NCBI GenBank assembly: GCA_032718475.1
Contig: JAUCBJ010009045.1
Coordinates: 1-64,000, forward strand
Direction: 5' to 3'
DNA length: 64,000 nucleotides
Origin: Nemertoderma westbladi
Lineage: Eukaryota > Xenacoelomorpha > Nemertodermatida > Nemertodermatidae
Notes under the pieces: generated by a model
The model's input: only the letters and a program-made list of their open reading frames with translations
What the model was told of the DNA's origin: nothing
Databases searched by the model: none
In this document: piece by piece, positions 1 through 11,200 of the stretch
Layout: every line of letters starts with the position of its first letter
Position numbering within the stretch: position 1 is the stretch's first letter
Made by a program: the position numbers and the translations under genes

Positions 1-720
1 TTAAAACCACGTGCCACTGTAACCTGCCCTTTCCCTAAATTGAGAATTTAACATTGAGGCGGATATTAATTCGCCAAAGCGGGTTTGGCATCTAGCGAAC
101 GATAATTCTTGCAATCTTTGAACGCCTATATCTCAGATATTGTTACATATTTGGAATCCTTGCAACGCAAGCTTTCTAATGATATGATAAAATTACGACT
201 AATGTGAAGAATGGCCACAATATGGAGGGTACGATTTCGCAAAAGACACTTTTATAAAACGCCGATAAAAAAAATTTAAAGGCAAAATCGAAGATTCCCG
301 GCTTCCTGGGTCAACCACGGTGAGTTGAACTAGTTGTGTTTAAAATTTCAAGCAATGATAAAGATTTGTAGAAAAATCTGGGGGGGGGGGGGGGGTGGGG
401 TTCCGTGTCATTAGAAAATGACACTATATTAAGGGTCATGGTGTATGGACGCAATGGACTGCAACTGGACGCAATAAAGATTCATCCCTCTTCAGGGGAA
501 AGTCGACGCAAATAACAGATGATTACTCTCAAAAATAAAACTAACCTATTCTATTGTGCTTAGTTTATTGTTTTGGTTAAAATAACGTGCCACTCTAACC
601 TGCTCCATCCCCTAAATTGAGAATTTAACATTAAGGCGGGATATTAATTCGCCAAGGCGGGTTTGGCGTCCAGCTCCCCCCCCCCCCCCTGTCTCCTCCC
701 CTTAGTGTGTAATGAATAGC
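1..720. repeat. Dispersed-repeat fragments (MITE-like)
   Basis: Bases 93-440 match the right half of the inverted-repeat element at 39368-40074, including the G-tract and the TGACACTATATTA...GGGTCA end. Bases 1-90 and 550-680 share the core TTATTGTTTTGGTT...TAACCTGCTCC with elements at 14426, 16008, 25330 and 45030. No gene is seen. Confidence 0.7.
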
Positions 721-736
721 TTTTCATTCCCATTAA

Positions 737-927
737 TACGGTGGCCCGCAAGTGCCAGCGCTGCATTCACATACACCACATAATTTGCCTCTGAAATGTG
801 TGTGCAGAGCGGCTTGAAAATATCATGTCGCGGCATGATATTTTCATGCCGCTCCTACACACACATTTATGAGGAAAATCATGTGGTATGTATTTGAGTG
901 CAGCGCTGGCACTTGTGGGCCACCGTA
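737..927. mobile_element. Hairpin MITE with TSD CATTAA
   Basis: The 191-bp element is a near-palindrome, with TACGGTGGCCC at the left end and GGGCCACCGTA at the right. The arms stay complementary to a centre near 820-840. CATTAA is present at 731-736 and again at 928-933, consistent with a target-site duplication. It lies about 150 bp upstream of the SelL start codon, in the likely promoter region. Confidence 0.8.
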
Positions 928-1082
928 CATTAAACTGTTGCTGTTGTTTTAACTATTTACATTAAGATTCAACGAGCACACGAGTGTTAGCAAGATTGAC
1001 ATCATACTGGTGAACGGTACGCGGTAGTTACGGTACACTGTGTGTGTACTGCTGTACTGCGCCTCTCTGGTCTGCATCTGCA

Positions 1083-1967
1083 ATGGATGATGTTTTAATA
1101 GTTGAATTAGATAAATTATACGATAGTATTGATGCGACACTCAAGACATTCGATAATTTATCCTCAACAGAACAACGTCAGCAAGTCGGCAAAATATTTA
1201 GTCTGCATTCAAAGTACGCCGACTGCCTGTCTGCGTGTGGATTTAAAACTCGCTCTAGTCTGGAGGAACACATTCAGAAGCGGTTTTCTAACTTGGAGAT
1301 TCAACGTGTTTTTAATAATTGGTTAGATATCGAAAGTGAATGGAACCACCTTTTGGCAGAAATTGAGAAAGAATTCGTCAGCGAAGTAGCCAATTCCCCA
1401 CTGGCCAAGGCAGGTGACACAATCCCTATGAACTTAACTTTAAAATATTGCAACGACCAACGCGAAATTATCGTCCAAGATTTACTCTCGGAAGTTTGTT
1501 CCAACAGCGATACGCGGTTTATTTGGTTGGTATTCCTACGCCATCTCGCTTGACTACCCTGACGAATGCATGTAGGTAGACTTATGTCCCGGGCAGGAGA
1601 CCTGGTGACTAAGTCTATCCGTGTAGTCATAGTTTCTTTTGCAACGCCCACCTGGGCACAACGTTGGGCTAGCGATGTTGGTTATTCCGGGGTTTTAGTC
1701 TGCGATACTGGCAGACAGCTGTACAACGCTTTGGGGCTGTATACCTCTAGCAAAGACACACTAAATGTCGAGTCTATTGTGTTTTACGCGGAACAGTTGG
1801 TTGTGGGCAATCCGCCTTTGCCGCCCTACCACGATAAGGACGACCCCTCGCAAATGGCAGGCGATTATATCGTTAACCGGTTTGGCGAGATATTTGTGGC
1901 CCATCCATGTCTGGCCGGGGTTCAAGATAGAGTGAATGTCGACTATGTTTTAAAGTCATTAGCATAA
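1083..1967 (+). CDS. SELENOL: Selenoprotein L-like protein (UxxU, AhpC/TSA-like fold), two in-frame TGA = Sec codons
   Basis: Two apparent ORFs, ending at TGA 1551-1553 and starting at 1566, lie in the same frame and are joined by TGA CTA CCC TGA CGA. Reading both TGA codons as selenocysteine gives one 294-residue protein with U157-L-P-U160. The motif sits where AhpC/TSA-like peroxiredoxins have CxxC: after a hydrophobic strand ending LVFLRHLA and before a helix, a VVIVSF strand and VLVCDTGRQLYNALGL. Residues 1-140 are mostly helical and unfamiliar. Selenoprotein L is known from fish and aquatic invertebrates as a redox protein with a diselenide in UxxU. The CDS has no introns and ends at TAA 1965-1967. 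An in-frame ATG at 1044 would add 13 residues; 1083 (MDDVLIVELDK) looks more natural. The alternative, a pseudogene with two nonsense changes, is unlikely because both stops fall exactly on the redox positions and a SECIS candidate lies downstream. Confidence 0.92.
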
Positions 1968-2202
1968 TTTTTGTCTGGTTATTTCCAAAATGTCATTATT
2001 GCGTTTAATACCGTTCCGTTCAGCCGTTTCTTGGTTAGGCCTAGGCCTACCAAACTAGCAACGCGATGTGTAAGACATCTGGAAGGAAGGTTTGTGGCGT
2101 GACGTTACTGCAGCTCGTCCGGCCCTGGTTGGGGACTTTAGATCCCATGGGACTTTAGATTTCACCTCGTAAAAAACGAAAGTTTAGATCCCGGAGAAAT
2201 TA

Positions 2203-4331
2203 CCTAACCCACCACTTTGCAACCTCACCCACCACTTTGCAACCACACCCACCACTTCGCAACCTCACCCACCACTTTGCAACCACACCCACCACTTTGC
2301 AACCTCACCCACTACTTCGTAACCTCACCCACCACTTCGTAACCTCACCCACCACTTTGCAACCACACCCACCACTTTGCAACCTCACCTACCACTTTGC
2401 AACCTCACCCACCACTTCGCAACCTCACCTACCACTTCGCAACCTCACCTACCACTTCGCAACCTCACCCACCACTTCGCAACCTCACCCACCACTTCGT
2501 AACCTCACCCACCACTTCGTAACCTCACCCACCACTTTGCAACCTCACCCACCACTTTGCAACCTCACCCACCACTTTGCAACCTCACCCACCACTTTGC
2601 AACCTCACCCACCACTTCGCAACCTCACCCACCACTTCGTAACCTCACCCACCACTTCGTAACCTCACCCACCACTTTGCAACCTCACCCACCACTTTGC
2701 AACCTCACCCACCACTTTGCAACCTCACCCACCACTTTGCAACCTCACCCACCACTTCGCAACCTCACCCACCACTTCGTAACCTCACCCACCACTTTGC
2801 AACCTCACCCACCACTTTGCAACCTCACCTACCACTTTGCAACCTCACCTACCACTTTGCAACCTCACCTACCACTTTGCAACCTCACCCACCACTTCGC
2901 AACCTCACCTACCACTTCGCAACCTCACCTACCACTTCGCAACCTCACCCACCACTTCGCAACCTCACCCACCACTTCGTAACCTCACCCACCACTTCGT
3001 AACCTCACCCACCACTTTGCAACCTCACCCACCACTTTGCAACCTCACCCACCACTTTGCAACCTCACCCACCACTTTGCAACCTCACCCACCACTTCGC
3101 AACCTCACCCACCACTTCGTAACCTCACCCACCACTTCGTAACCTCACCCACCACTTTGCAACCTCACCCACCACTTTGCAACCTCACCCACCACTTTGC
3201 AACCTCACCCACCACTTTGCAACCTCACCCACCACTTCGCAACCTCACCCACCACTTCGCAACCTCACCCACCACTTCGTAACCTCACCCACCACTTCGT
3301 AACCTCACCCACCACTTTGCAACCTCACCCACCACTTTGCAACCTCACCCACCACTTTGCAACCTCACCCACCACTTCGCAACCTCACCCACCACTTCGT
3401 AACCTCACCCACCACTTCGTAACCTCACCCACCACTTTGCAACCTCACCTACCACTTTGCAACCTCACCCACCACTTTGCAACCTCACCCACCACTTTGC
3501 AACCTCACCCACCACTTCGCAACCTCACCCACCACTTCGTAACCTCACCCACCACTTCGTAACCTCACCCACCACTTTGCAACCTCACCCACCACTTTGC
3601 AACCTCACCCACCACTTTGCAACCTCACCCACCACTTTGCAACCTCACCCACCACTTCGCAACCTCACCCACCACTTCGTAACCTCACCCACCACTTCGT
3701 AACCTCACCCACCACTTTGCAACCTCACCCACCACTTTGCAACCTCACCCACCACTTTGCAACCTCACCCACCACTTTGCAACCTCACCCACCACTTCGC
3801 AACCTCACCCACCACTTCGTAACCTCACCCACCACTTCGTAACCTCACCCACCACTTCGCAACCTCACCTACCACTTCGCAACCTCACCTACCACTTCGC
3901 AACCTCACCTACCACTTCGCAACCTCACCTACCACTTCGCAACCTCACCCACCACTTCGTAACCTCACCCACCACTTCGTAACCTCACCCACCACTTTGC
4001 AACCTCACCCACCACTTTGCAACCTCACCCACCACTTTGCAACCTCACCCACCACTTTGCAACCTCACCCACCACTTTGCAACCTCACCCACCACTTCGC
4101 AACCTCACCCACCACTTCGTAACCTCACCCACCACTTTGCAACCTCACCCACCACTTTGCAACCTCACCTACCACTTTGCAACCTCACCTACCACTTCGC
4201 AACCTCACCTACCACTTTGCAACATCACCCACCACTTTGCAACCTCACCTACCACTTCGCAACCTCACCCACCACTTTGCAACCTCACCCACCACTTCGC
4301 AACCTCACCCACCACTTTGCAACCTCACCTG
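2203..4331. repeat. 20-bp minisatellite, about 106 copies
   Basis: The unit is AACCTCACCCACCACTTTGC, with variants ending TTCGC or TTCGT and CACCT for CACCC. The variants recur in the order T,T,T,T,C,G,G, giving a 140-bp seven-unit higher-order repeat. It lies between the SelL stop codon and its SECIS candidate. Proline/threonine-rich ORFs across it are an effect of composition. Confidence 0.98.
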
Positions 4332-4680
4332 GAACCTAACTCACCAATACGTGTACTTTGCCTAAATCTAACTGTTAATGAAATAATTTATAAATGGGAT
4401 CTAAAGTCATGTGCCCTACCGATAGCGGTAGACGCAGACATTGAAATGGCCATAACAAGGTGCGTTGTTCGATTATTATTTTATTTGAATTAAGTACAAA
4501 CTTTTCATATTTCGTTGTTTCTAATAGCTTGTGCCTTGTCCTTGTGGTGTATTTTTCGAATTCAAAAAATTTCACCAGTGGCTTTTTACATGGGTGACTA
4601 AATAATGAATCACTATTAATGTGTAATTACTAGCCAGTTAACATAATTCCGTAATACTTTAGTAATTATAGTAAATCAAA

Positions 4681-4715
4681 CTTGTTTTGTATTTTCCTAT
4701 TTTGTCACTTTGTAG
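4681..4715 (+). promoter_or_regulatory. Strong splice-acceptor-like sequence (possible 3'UTR intron end)
   Basis: A T-rich polypyrimidine tract runs into CACTTTGTAG, ending at 4715. Spliced to a donor after the SelL stop (for example GTTTGT at 2089), it would remove the 20-bp minisatellite and bring the SECIS close to the CDS. The intron is an inference; the unspliced alternative is a 3'UTR of about 2.9 kb. Confidence 0.4.
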
Positions 4716-4766
4716 TGTATAGTTTTTTATAGTTTATCCAATTTTGCCCCCATTTAATATTGATTT

Positions 4767-4844
4767 TTATATTCTCTCTGATGACGTTGTCTGCTGAAAC
4801 TGACAGTAATTCAGATTGCTTATAACTGATTGGAGAGTATATGA
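4767..4844 (+). promoter_or_regulatory. SECIS element candidate for the SelL-like gene (type II-like)
   Basis: This is a stem-loop with the eukaryotic SECIS layout. Helix I pairs 4767-4779 with 4832-4844 (CTCTCT against GGAGAG at its core, one U-U mismatch). The quartet is ATGA 4781-4784 opposite TGAT 4827-4830. Helix II begins GTTGT 4786-4790 with ATAAC 4822-4826 and has pyrimidine mismatches above. Twelve bases separate the quartet from unpaired AA 4797-4798, the usual spacing. An apical ministem pairs ACT 4799-4801 with AGT 4805-4807. The upper part of helix II is irregular, so a folding program should confirm it. The element lies on the same strand as the selenoprotein CDS and 74 bp before an AATAAA at 4918. 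Confidence 0.78.
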
Positions 4845-4917
4845 TTGTCTATTGTCGTTTAAGTGAATTTTGTTAATGTTAATTTGTTTCTGACATATTG
4901 TATGTTCGTTTAAATAT

Positions 4918-4923
4918 AATAAA
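4918..4923 (+). terminator. Polyadenylation signal AATAAA of the SelL-like gene
   Basis: A canonical AATAAA lies 74 bp past the SECIS candidate and about 300 bp before the start of the next gene, which fits the 3' end of the selenoprotein transcript. A second AATAAA is near 5089. Confidence 0.55.
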
Positions 4924-5221
4924 TATGTGTTGGTTTAAGGTTAAAGCATACTCAATATCACTTTACTGATTGTATATATCCATTGGGATTGTTTGGCTAA
5001 TGGTAATATGTTGTTTTATAGGGTTCTAGTTTGGCAAGGAAAACACTCGTTCGTAAAATTAGTGAATAATATTCACCTTCCAAGTTGTAATAAAATTAAT
5101 AGCATTGCTGTCAAGTCCGTTGAGTTATTATTTATAAACAGCTAAACATTTATCAAAAACAACCAATTATCATTTATTTAACATTTTCATGAAAACGTTG
5201 ATTATAACTTGACTTGCCTGT

Positions 5222-8200
5222 ATGAGCGACTGTGTTGTGAGACTGATATCATCAGACGGGCCGGCAGTAACAAACCATGCGGCGTGTGTGATCAACAACT
5301 ATCTCTACGTCCACGGTGGGGTCATCCAAGGAAGGTCAACTGAACCTGTCTGCTGGTTCAGCCGGTTCAGTTTCGCGTCCAATGCTTGGGAGAACCTTTC
5401 TGGAATATCAGGTTGGCATTTGTAATTTAAATATAAATTTTATTATCTTTCACTCTATGATTTCATCTGGGATAATATTGACAACAACAATTTAGGATTG
5501 TGATGTTTATCCATCCATATCATATAATAATTAAAATGATTGACACCGATCAATTGTTGATAACTACTAGAAAACACATTAATTTTAAGATGGACAGCAT
5601 TATTATTGTAAGTTGGTAGTCGCTCATTCCTTTACCAACACGGTATTTATATTTTCTATCGATATATTTATTATGTATGCTGGACATTTTATACTCACCC
5701 ATATTTTGAATTAATATTTGATTAGGTTCACCCAAGTTGAGTCATCACGCAGTTTATAGCCAGTCGGATCGCTATTTAGTCGTTGTTGGTGGTTGGAACG
5801 GTAGAGCTCGGACCTCGTGCGTCTACGTCTTCGATACTTCGAATTCGAAGTGGCTCAATAATATTTCTACAACCGGGTTCCCTGTAGGAGCAGGTACGTC
5901 ATTGGCTAATCGTACAGGTACGTCATTGGTTAGTCGTACAGGTACGTCGTTGGCTAATCGTACAGGTACGTCATTGGCTAGTCGTACAGGTACGTCATTG
6001 GTTAATCGTACAGGTACGTCATTGGCTAATCGTACAGGTACGTCATTGGCTAGTCGTACAGGTACGTCATTGGCTAGTCGTACAGGTACGTCATTGGCTA
6101 GTCGTACAGGTACGTCATTGGCTAATCGTACAGGTACGTCATTGGCAAGTCGTACAGGTACGTCATTGGCTAGTCGTACAGGTACGTCATTGGCTAATCG
6201 TACAGGTACGTCATTGGCTAATCGTACAGGTACGTCATTGGCTAGTCGTACAGGTACGTCATTGGCTAATCGTACAGGTACGTCATTGGCTAATCGTACA
6301 GGTACGTCATTGGCTAATCGTACAGGTACGTCATTGGCTAATCGTACAGGTACGTCATTGGCTAGTCGTACAGGTACGTCATTGGCTAGTCGTACAGGTA
6401 CGTCATTGGCTAGTCGTACAGGTACGTCATTGGCTAGTCGTACAGGTACGTCATTGGCTAATCGTACAGGTACGTCATTGGCTAATCGTACAGGTACGTC
6501 ATTGGCTAGTCGTACAGGTACGTCATTGGCTAATCGTACAGGTACGTCATTGGCTAATCGTACAGGTACGTCATTGGCTAATCGTACAGGTGCGTCATTG
6601 GCTAGTCGTACAGGTACGTCATTGGCTAACCGTCCAGGTACGCCATTGGCTAATGAATCGTACAGGTACGCCATTGGCTAATCATACAGGTGCGTCATTG
6701 GCTAACCGTACAGGTACGTCAATGGCTAACCGTACAGGTACGTCAATGGCTAACCGTACGGGTAAATCATTGGCTAACCGTACAGGTACGCCATTGGCTA
6801 ATGAATCGTACAGGTACGCCATTGGCTAATAAATCGTACAGGTACGTCATTGGCTAACCGTACAGGTACGTCAATGGCTAACCGTACAGGTACGTCATTG
6901 GCTAATCGTACAGGTACATCATTGGCTAACCGTACAGGTACGCCATTGGCTAATGAATCGTACAGGTACGCCATTGGCTAATAAATCGTACAGGTACGTC
7001 ATTGGCTAACCGTACAGGTACGTCAATGGCTAACCGTACAGGTACGCCATTGGCTAATCGTACAGGTGCGTCATTGGCTAGTCGTACAGGTACGTCATTG
7101 GCTAACCGTACAGGTACGCCATTGGCTAATGAATCGTACAGGTACGCCATTGGCTAATCATACAGGTGCGTCATTGGCTAACCGTACAGGTACGTCAATG
7201 GCTAACCGTACAGGTACGTCAATGGCTAACCGTACAGGTAAATCATTGGCTAACCGTACAGGTACGCCATTGGCTAATGAATCGTACAGGTACGCCATTG
7301 GCTAATAAATCGTACAGGTACGTCATTGGCTAACCGTACAGGTACGTCAATGGCTAACCGTACAGGTACGTCATTGGCTAATCGTACAGGTACATCATTG
7401 GCTAACCGTACAGGTACGCCATTGGCTAATGAATCGTACAGGTACGTCATTGGCTAATCGTACAGGTACGTCATTGGCTAATCGTACAGGTGCGTCATTG
7501 GCTAGTCGTACAGGTACTTCATTGACTAACCGTACAGGTACGCCATTGGCTAATGAATCGTACAGGTACGCCATTGGCTAATCATACAGGTGCGTCATTG
7601 GCTAACCGTACAGGTACGTCAATGGCTAACCGTACAGGTACGTCAATGGCTAACCGTACAGGTAAATCATTGGCTAACCGTACAGGTACGCCATTGGCTA
7701 ATGAATCGTACAGGTACGCCATTGGCTAATAAATCGTACAGGTACGTCATTGGTAACCGTACAGGTACGTCAATGGCTAACCGTACAGGTACGTCATTGG
7801 CTAATCGTACAGGTACGTCATTGGCTAACCGTACAGGTACGCCATTGGCTAATGAATCGTACAGGTACGCCATTGGCTAATCATACAGGTGCGTCATTGG
7901 CTAACCGTACAAGTACGTCAATGGCTAACCGTACAGGTACGTCAATGGCTAACCGTACAGGTACGTCAATGGCTAACCGTACAGGTAAATCATTGGCTAA
8001 CCGTACAGGTACGCCATTGGCTAATGAATCGTACAGGTACGCCATTGGCTAATAAATCGTACAGGTACGTCATTGGCTAACCGTACAGGTACGTCATTGG
8101 CTAACCGTACAGGTACGTGATTTTTTCGTGATTTGACAAAGATTTTGCTGTTGTATTTGCCATCACGTTTGTAGTTGTAGATATATTGACGACTGTTGCA

Positions 8201-11200
8201 TCAGTTACCTGTAAATTAATGTTTATAAATGTATCAGTTTGTAAATTTAAATCGTAAATGTTACAAAGAAATAATTATAAAATAAACTATTTCATATGAT
8301 GGTGAAAAAAAGCAGGCCCGTAGCCAGGGGGGGTTCGTTGGTTCTAACGAACCGCCCTTTTGAGAAAAGTGCCCTTTTATACGAACACATGTTTGGGAAA
8401 TGTGCCCTTTTTATAATCACCTTTTTGAGAAATATTATCCTCACCTATTCGTAATAGTGTCCTTTCCGGCAAAGAAAATATTAAAGTTACATTAGCAGCT
8501 AGAACAGTTAGGATTCACATTATCCCAGCGCTACTGATGAGGCCTGTTAGGCCGAAACGTACGTATAGCGCTGGTTCAACCCCCGGTGACGCGCTTTCTC
8601 ATTTTTTCCACTTCTGAACAAAACCATTTAAATTATTCCAGTGCCAATTTGCTTTAAAAAGTACCCCACACATTTCGTATCGGGCTTCAGATTATCCACC
8701 ACCCCCACCCCCCCCGCCCTATTCCTACCTTAATTTGCTCTGGATAAACCAATGGATATTTGTCATTATTTAGACAAATTAAAAAAATGCAGTTTTTTGA
8801 AAAAAACGAACCGCCCTTTTAAAATCCTGGCTACGGGAGCTTGAAAAGTTGTATCAGTTAGATGTATTATTGGTTGCTGTTTGAGTGAGTAGTGGTTGGT
8901 TGAGATATCACTTCTATACCGGCTCATCTTTATTTCCCTCAACATTGAGTTTCACGAAATACCAGAATACATTATACACATTATAAAATAAATATTAAAA
9001 AACAAACAATACTACACCATGACCCGTATTACAGGGTGTTCGCCAGAATATGTTACGGTTTCATTCTTGAATGACTCTCCTGCGCTTTGACGAAGGTTGT
9101 TCGTTTTGGTTCCGATTGAAGGTCAGGGTGTATAGTCTTGGACTTTGGTGTAATGCCATCGTTGCCATAGCAGCGCTTTAAAATGAAAAGGTTCTAAAAA
9201 AAGGTTCAAACATTAGTTTGAATTAGTTACTGTTGTTAGGTACCAAGTTATATTCCAGACTGACTTATTTTACTATAACAAGTAGTAAGGTTGTGGTTGT
9301 TTTGCGGTTACTTTAAAATAGTCTTGTATAGGTTTCTATTTTCGTGTTATTTTCGTGGTTTTTTGTTGTTATTTTAATGGTGGGGTGGTGTAACAATGTT
9401 TACAGGTGATCAGAAAGTGTTTATAATCAAAACTTATTAGAGACTGGTTCATCTAAGCTAACTGCTTTACAGTTTGGCCATGAATATCCAAACCAATACA
9501 AAACCAAGGCTTAAGAAGGTCCAGGCTGTTGGTGGCTCCCACATCGAAGTATACTGACTTTTAGTCTATAGCTCCACTTTAATTTGTTTGTTTTAAACTA
9601 GTGAAATTCTCTAACTAACTGTTAAGGCATTTAAAAATGAAATTAATTAATTAGAATTAAAAAGCTTGAGTTAATGCAATATAGTGGTACTTATATTTAA
9701 TTGTCGAGCTGTGAAGTAAAAACCATCAAGGTTTTTACTTCACTGCTTGACAATTAAATAAAAGTACCACGAAATTAATTAACTTCGTATCAATATCATA
9801 TTAATATCACATTGATGATCATATCACAATAATGGATTGTTTTTAAGCGTGGCTATGGCAATGATGGCATTCGAGAACCACATCATGTTTTATACCAAAG
9901 TCAAAGTTTATATTCTGGGTTTCAATTGGAGCCGGAATGAACAATTTTCTTCAAAGTGCGGGGGAGTTATTGGGGAATCAAACCGTAGCGTGTTCTGACG
10001 AACACCCTGCATTTCCTGATGACACGGACCCCCCCCCCCCCAAATTTTTCTACAGATCTTTATCATATTGCTTGAAATTTGAAACACAACTAAATTTTAA
10101 TTACACTCACCGTCGATGTCCACATGAAGCCGGAATTTTCGATTTTGATTTCGGTAAATACACAAAATTCATTTTAGTTAGCATCATCATCCACTCCATT
10201 TAGCTTTTTATTTACATAATTTATAATTATATATGATATATATTGTATTACGTATTCTATATTTTATTTACCGTTACAAAGGTGTATATTTTCCTATCTC
10301 TTTTATCCGTTGGATAATTAAACGCTAATTATTATTATTAAATATACAACATTCTTGAAAAAAAAAAAAAAAAAAAACAGGTACATCATTGGCTAACCGT
10401 ACAGGTACGCCATTGGCTAATGAATCGTACAGGTACGCCATTGGCTAATCATACAGGTGCGTCATTGGCTAACCGTACAGGTACGTCAATGGCTAACCGT
10501 ACAGGTACGTCATTGGCTAGTCGTACAGGTACATCATTGGCTAACCGTACAGGTACGCCATTGGCTAATGAATCGTACAGGTACGCCATTGGATAATCAT
10601 ACAGGGGCGTCATTGGCTTACCGTACAGGTACGTCAATGGCTAACCGTACAGGTACGTCAATGGCTAACCGTACAGGTACATAATTGGCTAACCGTACAG
10701 GTACGCCATTGGCTAATGAATCGTACAGGTACGCCATTGGCTAATAAATCGTACAGGTACGCCATTGGCTAATCGCACAGGTACGTCATTGGCTAACCGT
10801 ACAGGTACGTCAATGGCTAACCGTACAGGTACGTCATTGGCTAATCGTACAGGTACATCATTGGCTAATCATACAGGTGCGTCATTGGCTAACCGTACAG
10901 GTACGTCATTGGCTAATCGCACATGTACGTCATTGGCTTACCGTACAGGTACGTCAATGGCTAACCGTACAGGTACGTCATTGGCTAATCATACAGGTAC
11001 ATCATTGGCTAACCGTCCAGGTACGCCATTGGCTAATGAATCGTACAGGTACGCCATTGGCTAATCGTACAGGTATGTCATTGGCTAACCGTACAGGTAC
11101 GCCATTGGCTAACCGTACAGGTACGTCATTGGCTAACCGTACAGGTACGTCATTGGATAATAGTACAGGTACGTTATTGGCTAATCGTAAAGGTACGTGG

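Larger units (their letters stand above)
8118..10378 (+). mobile_element. Insertion splitting the 24-bp array, ending in poly(A)
   Basis: Non-repeat DNA interrupts the array. It ends with ATTAAA at about 10338 and then about 20 A residues (to about 10377), after which the array resumes with ACAGGTAC. The same eight bases precede the insertion, so they could be a target-site duplication, though they are also part of the repeat unit. The insert contains two MITEs and a hammerhead motif. No coding potential is seen. Confidence 0.55.

Noticed and set aside
1301-1651. 116-codon minus-strand ORF
   Set aside because: It is antisense to the selenoprotein CDS, with no protein-like character.
2095-2180. 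SECIS candidate at GTGAC 2099-2103
   Set aside because: There is no complementary 3' strand and no apical AA at the right spacing; the element at 4767-4844 is far better.
2203-4331. CRISPR-like regular repeats
   Set aside because: There are no unique spacers, units are directly adjacent and the DNA is clearly eukaryotic.
2237-4493. Proline/threonine/histidine-rich ORFs (PTTLQPHPPLRN)
   Set aside because: They are frames across the 20-bp array; start sites recur every 140 bp with the higher-order unit.
5737-6681. 314-residue protein ORF of TGTSLANR repeats
   Set aside because: Only the first 52 residues are exon 2 of the kelch gene; the rest is the intronic 24-bp repeat. It is kept only as a possible alternative-splicing extension.
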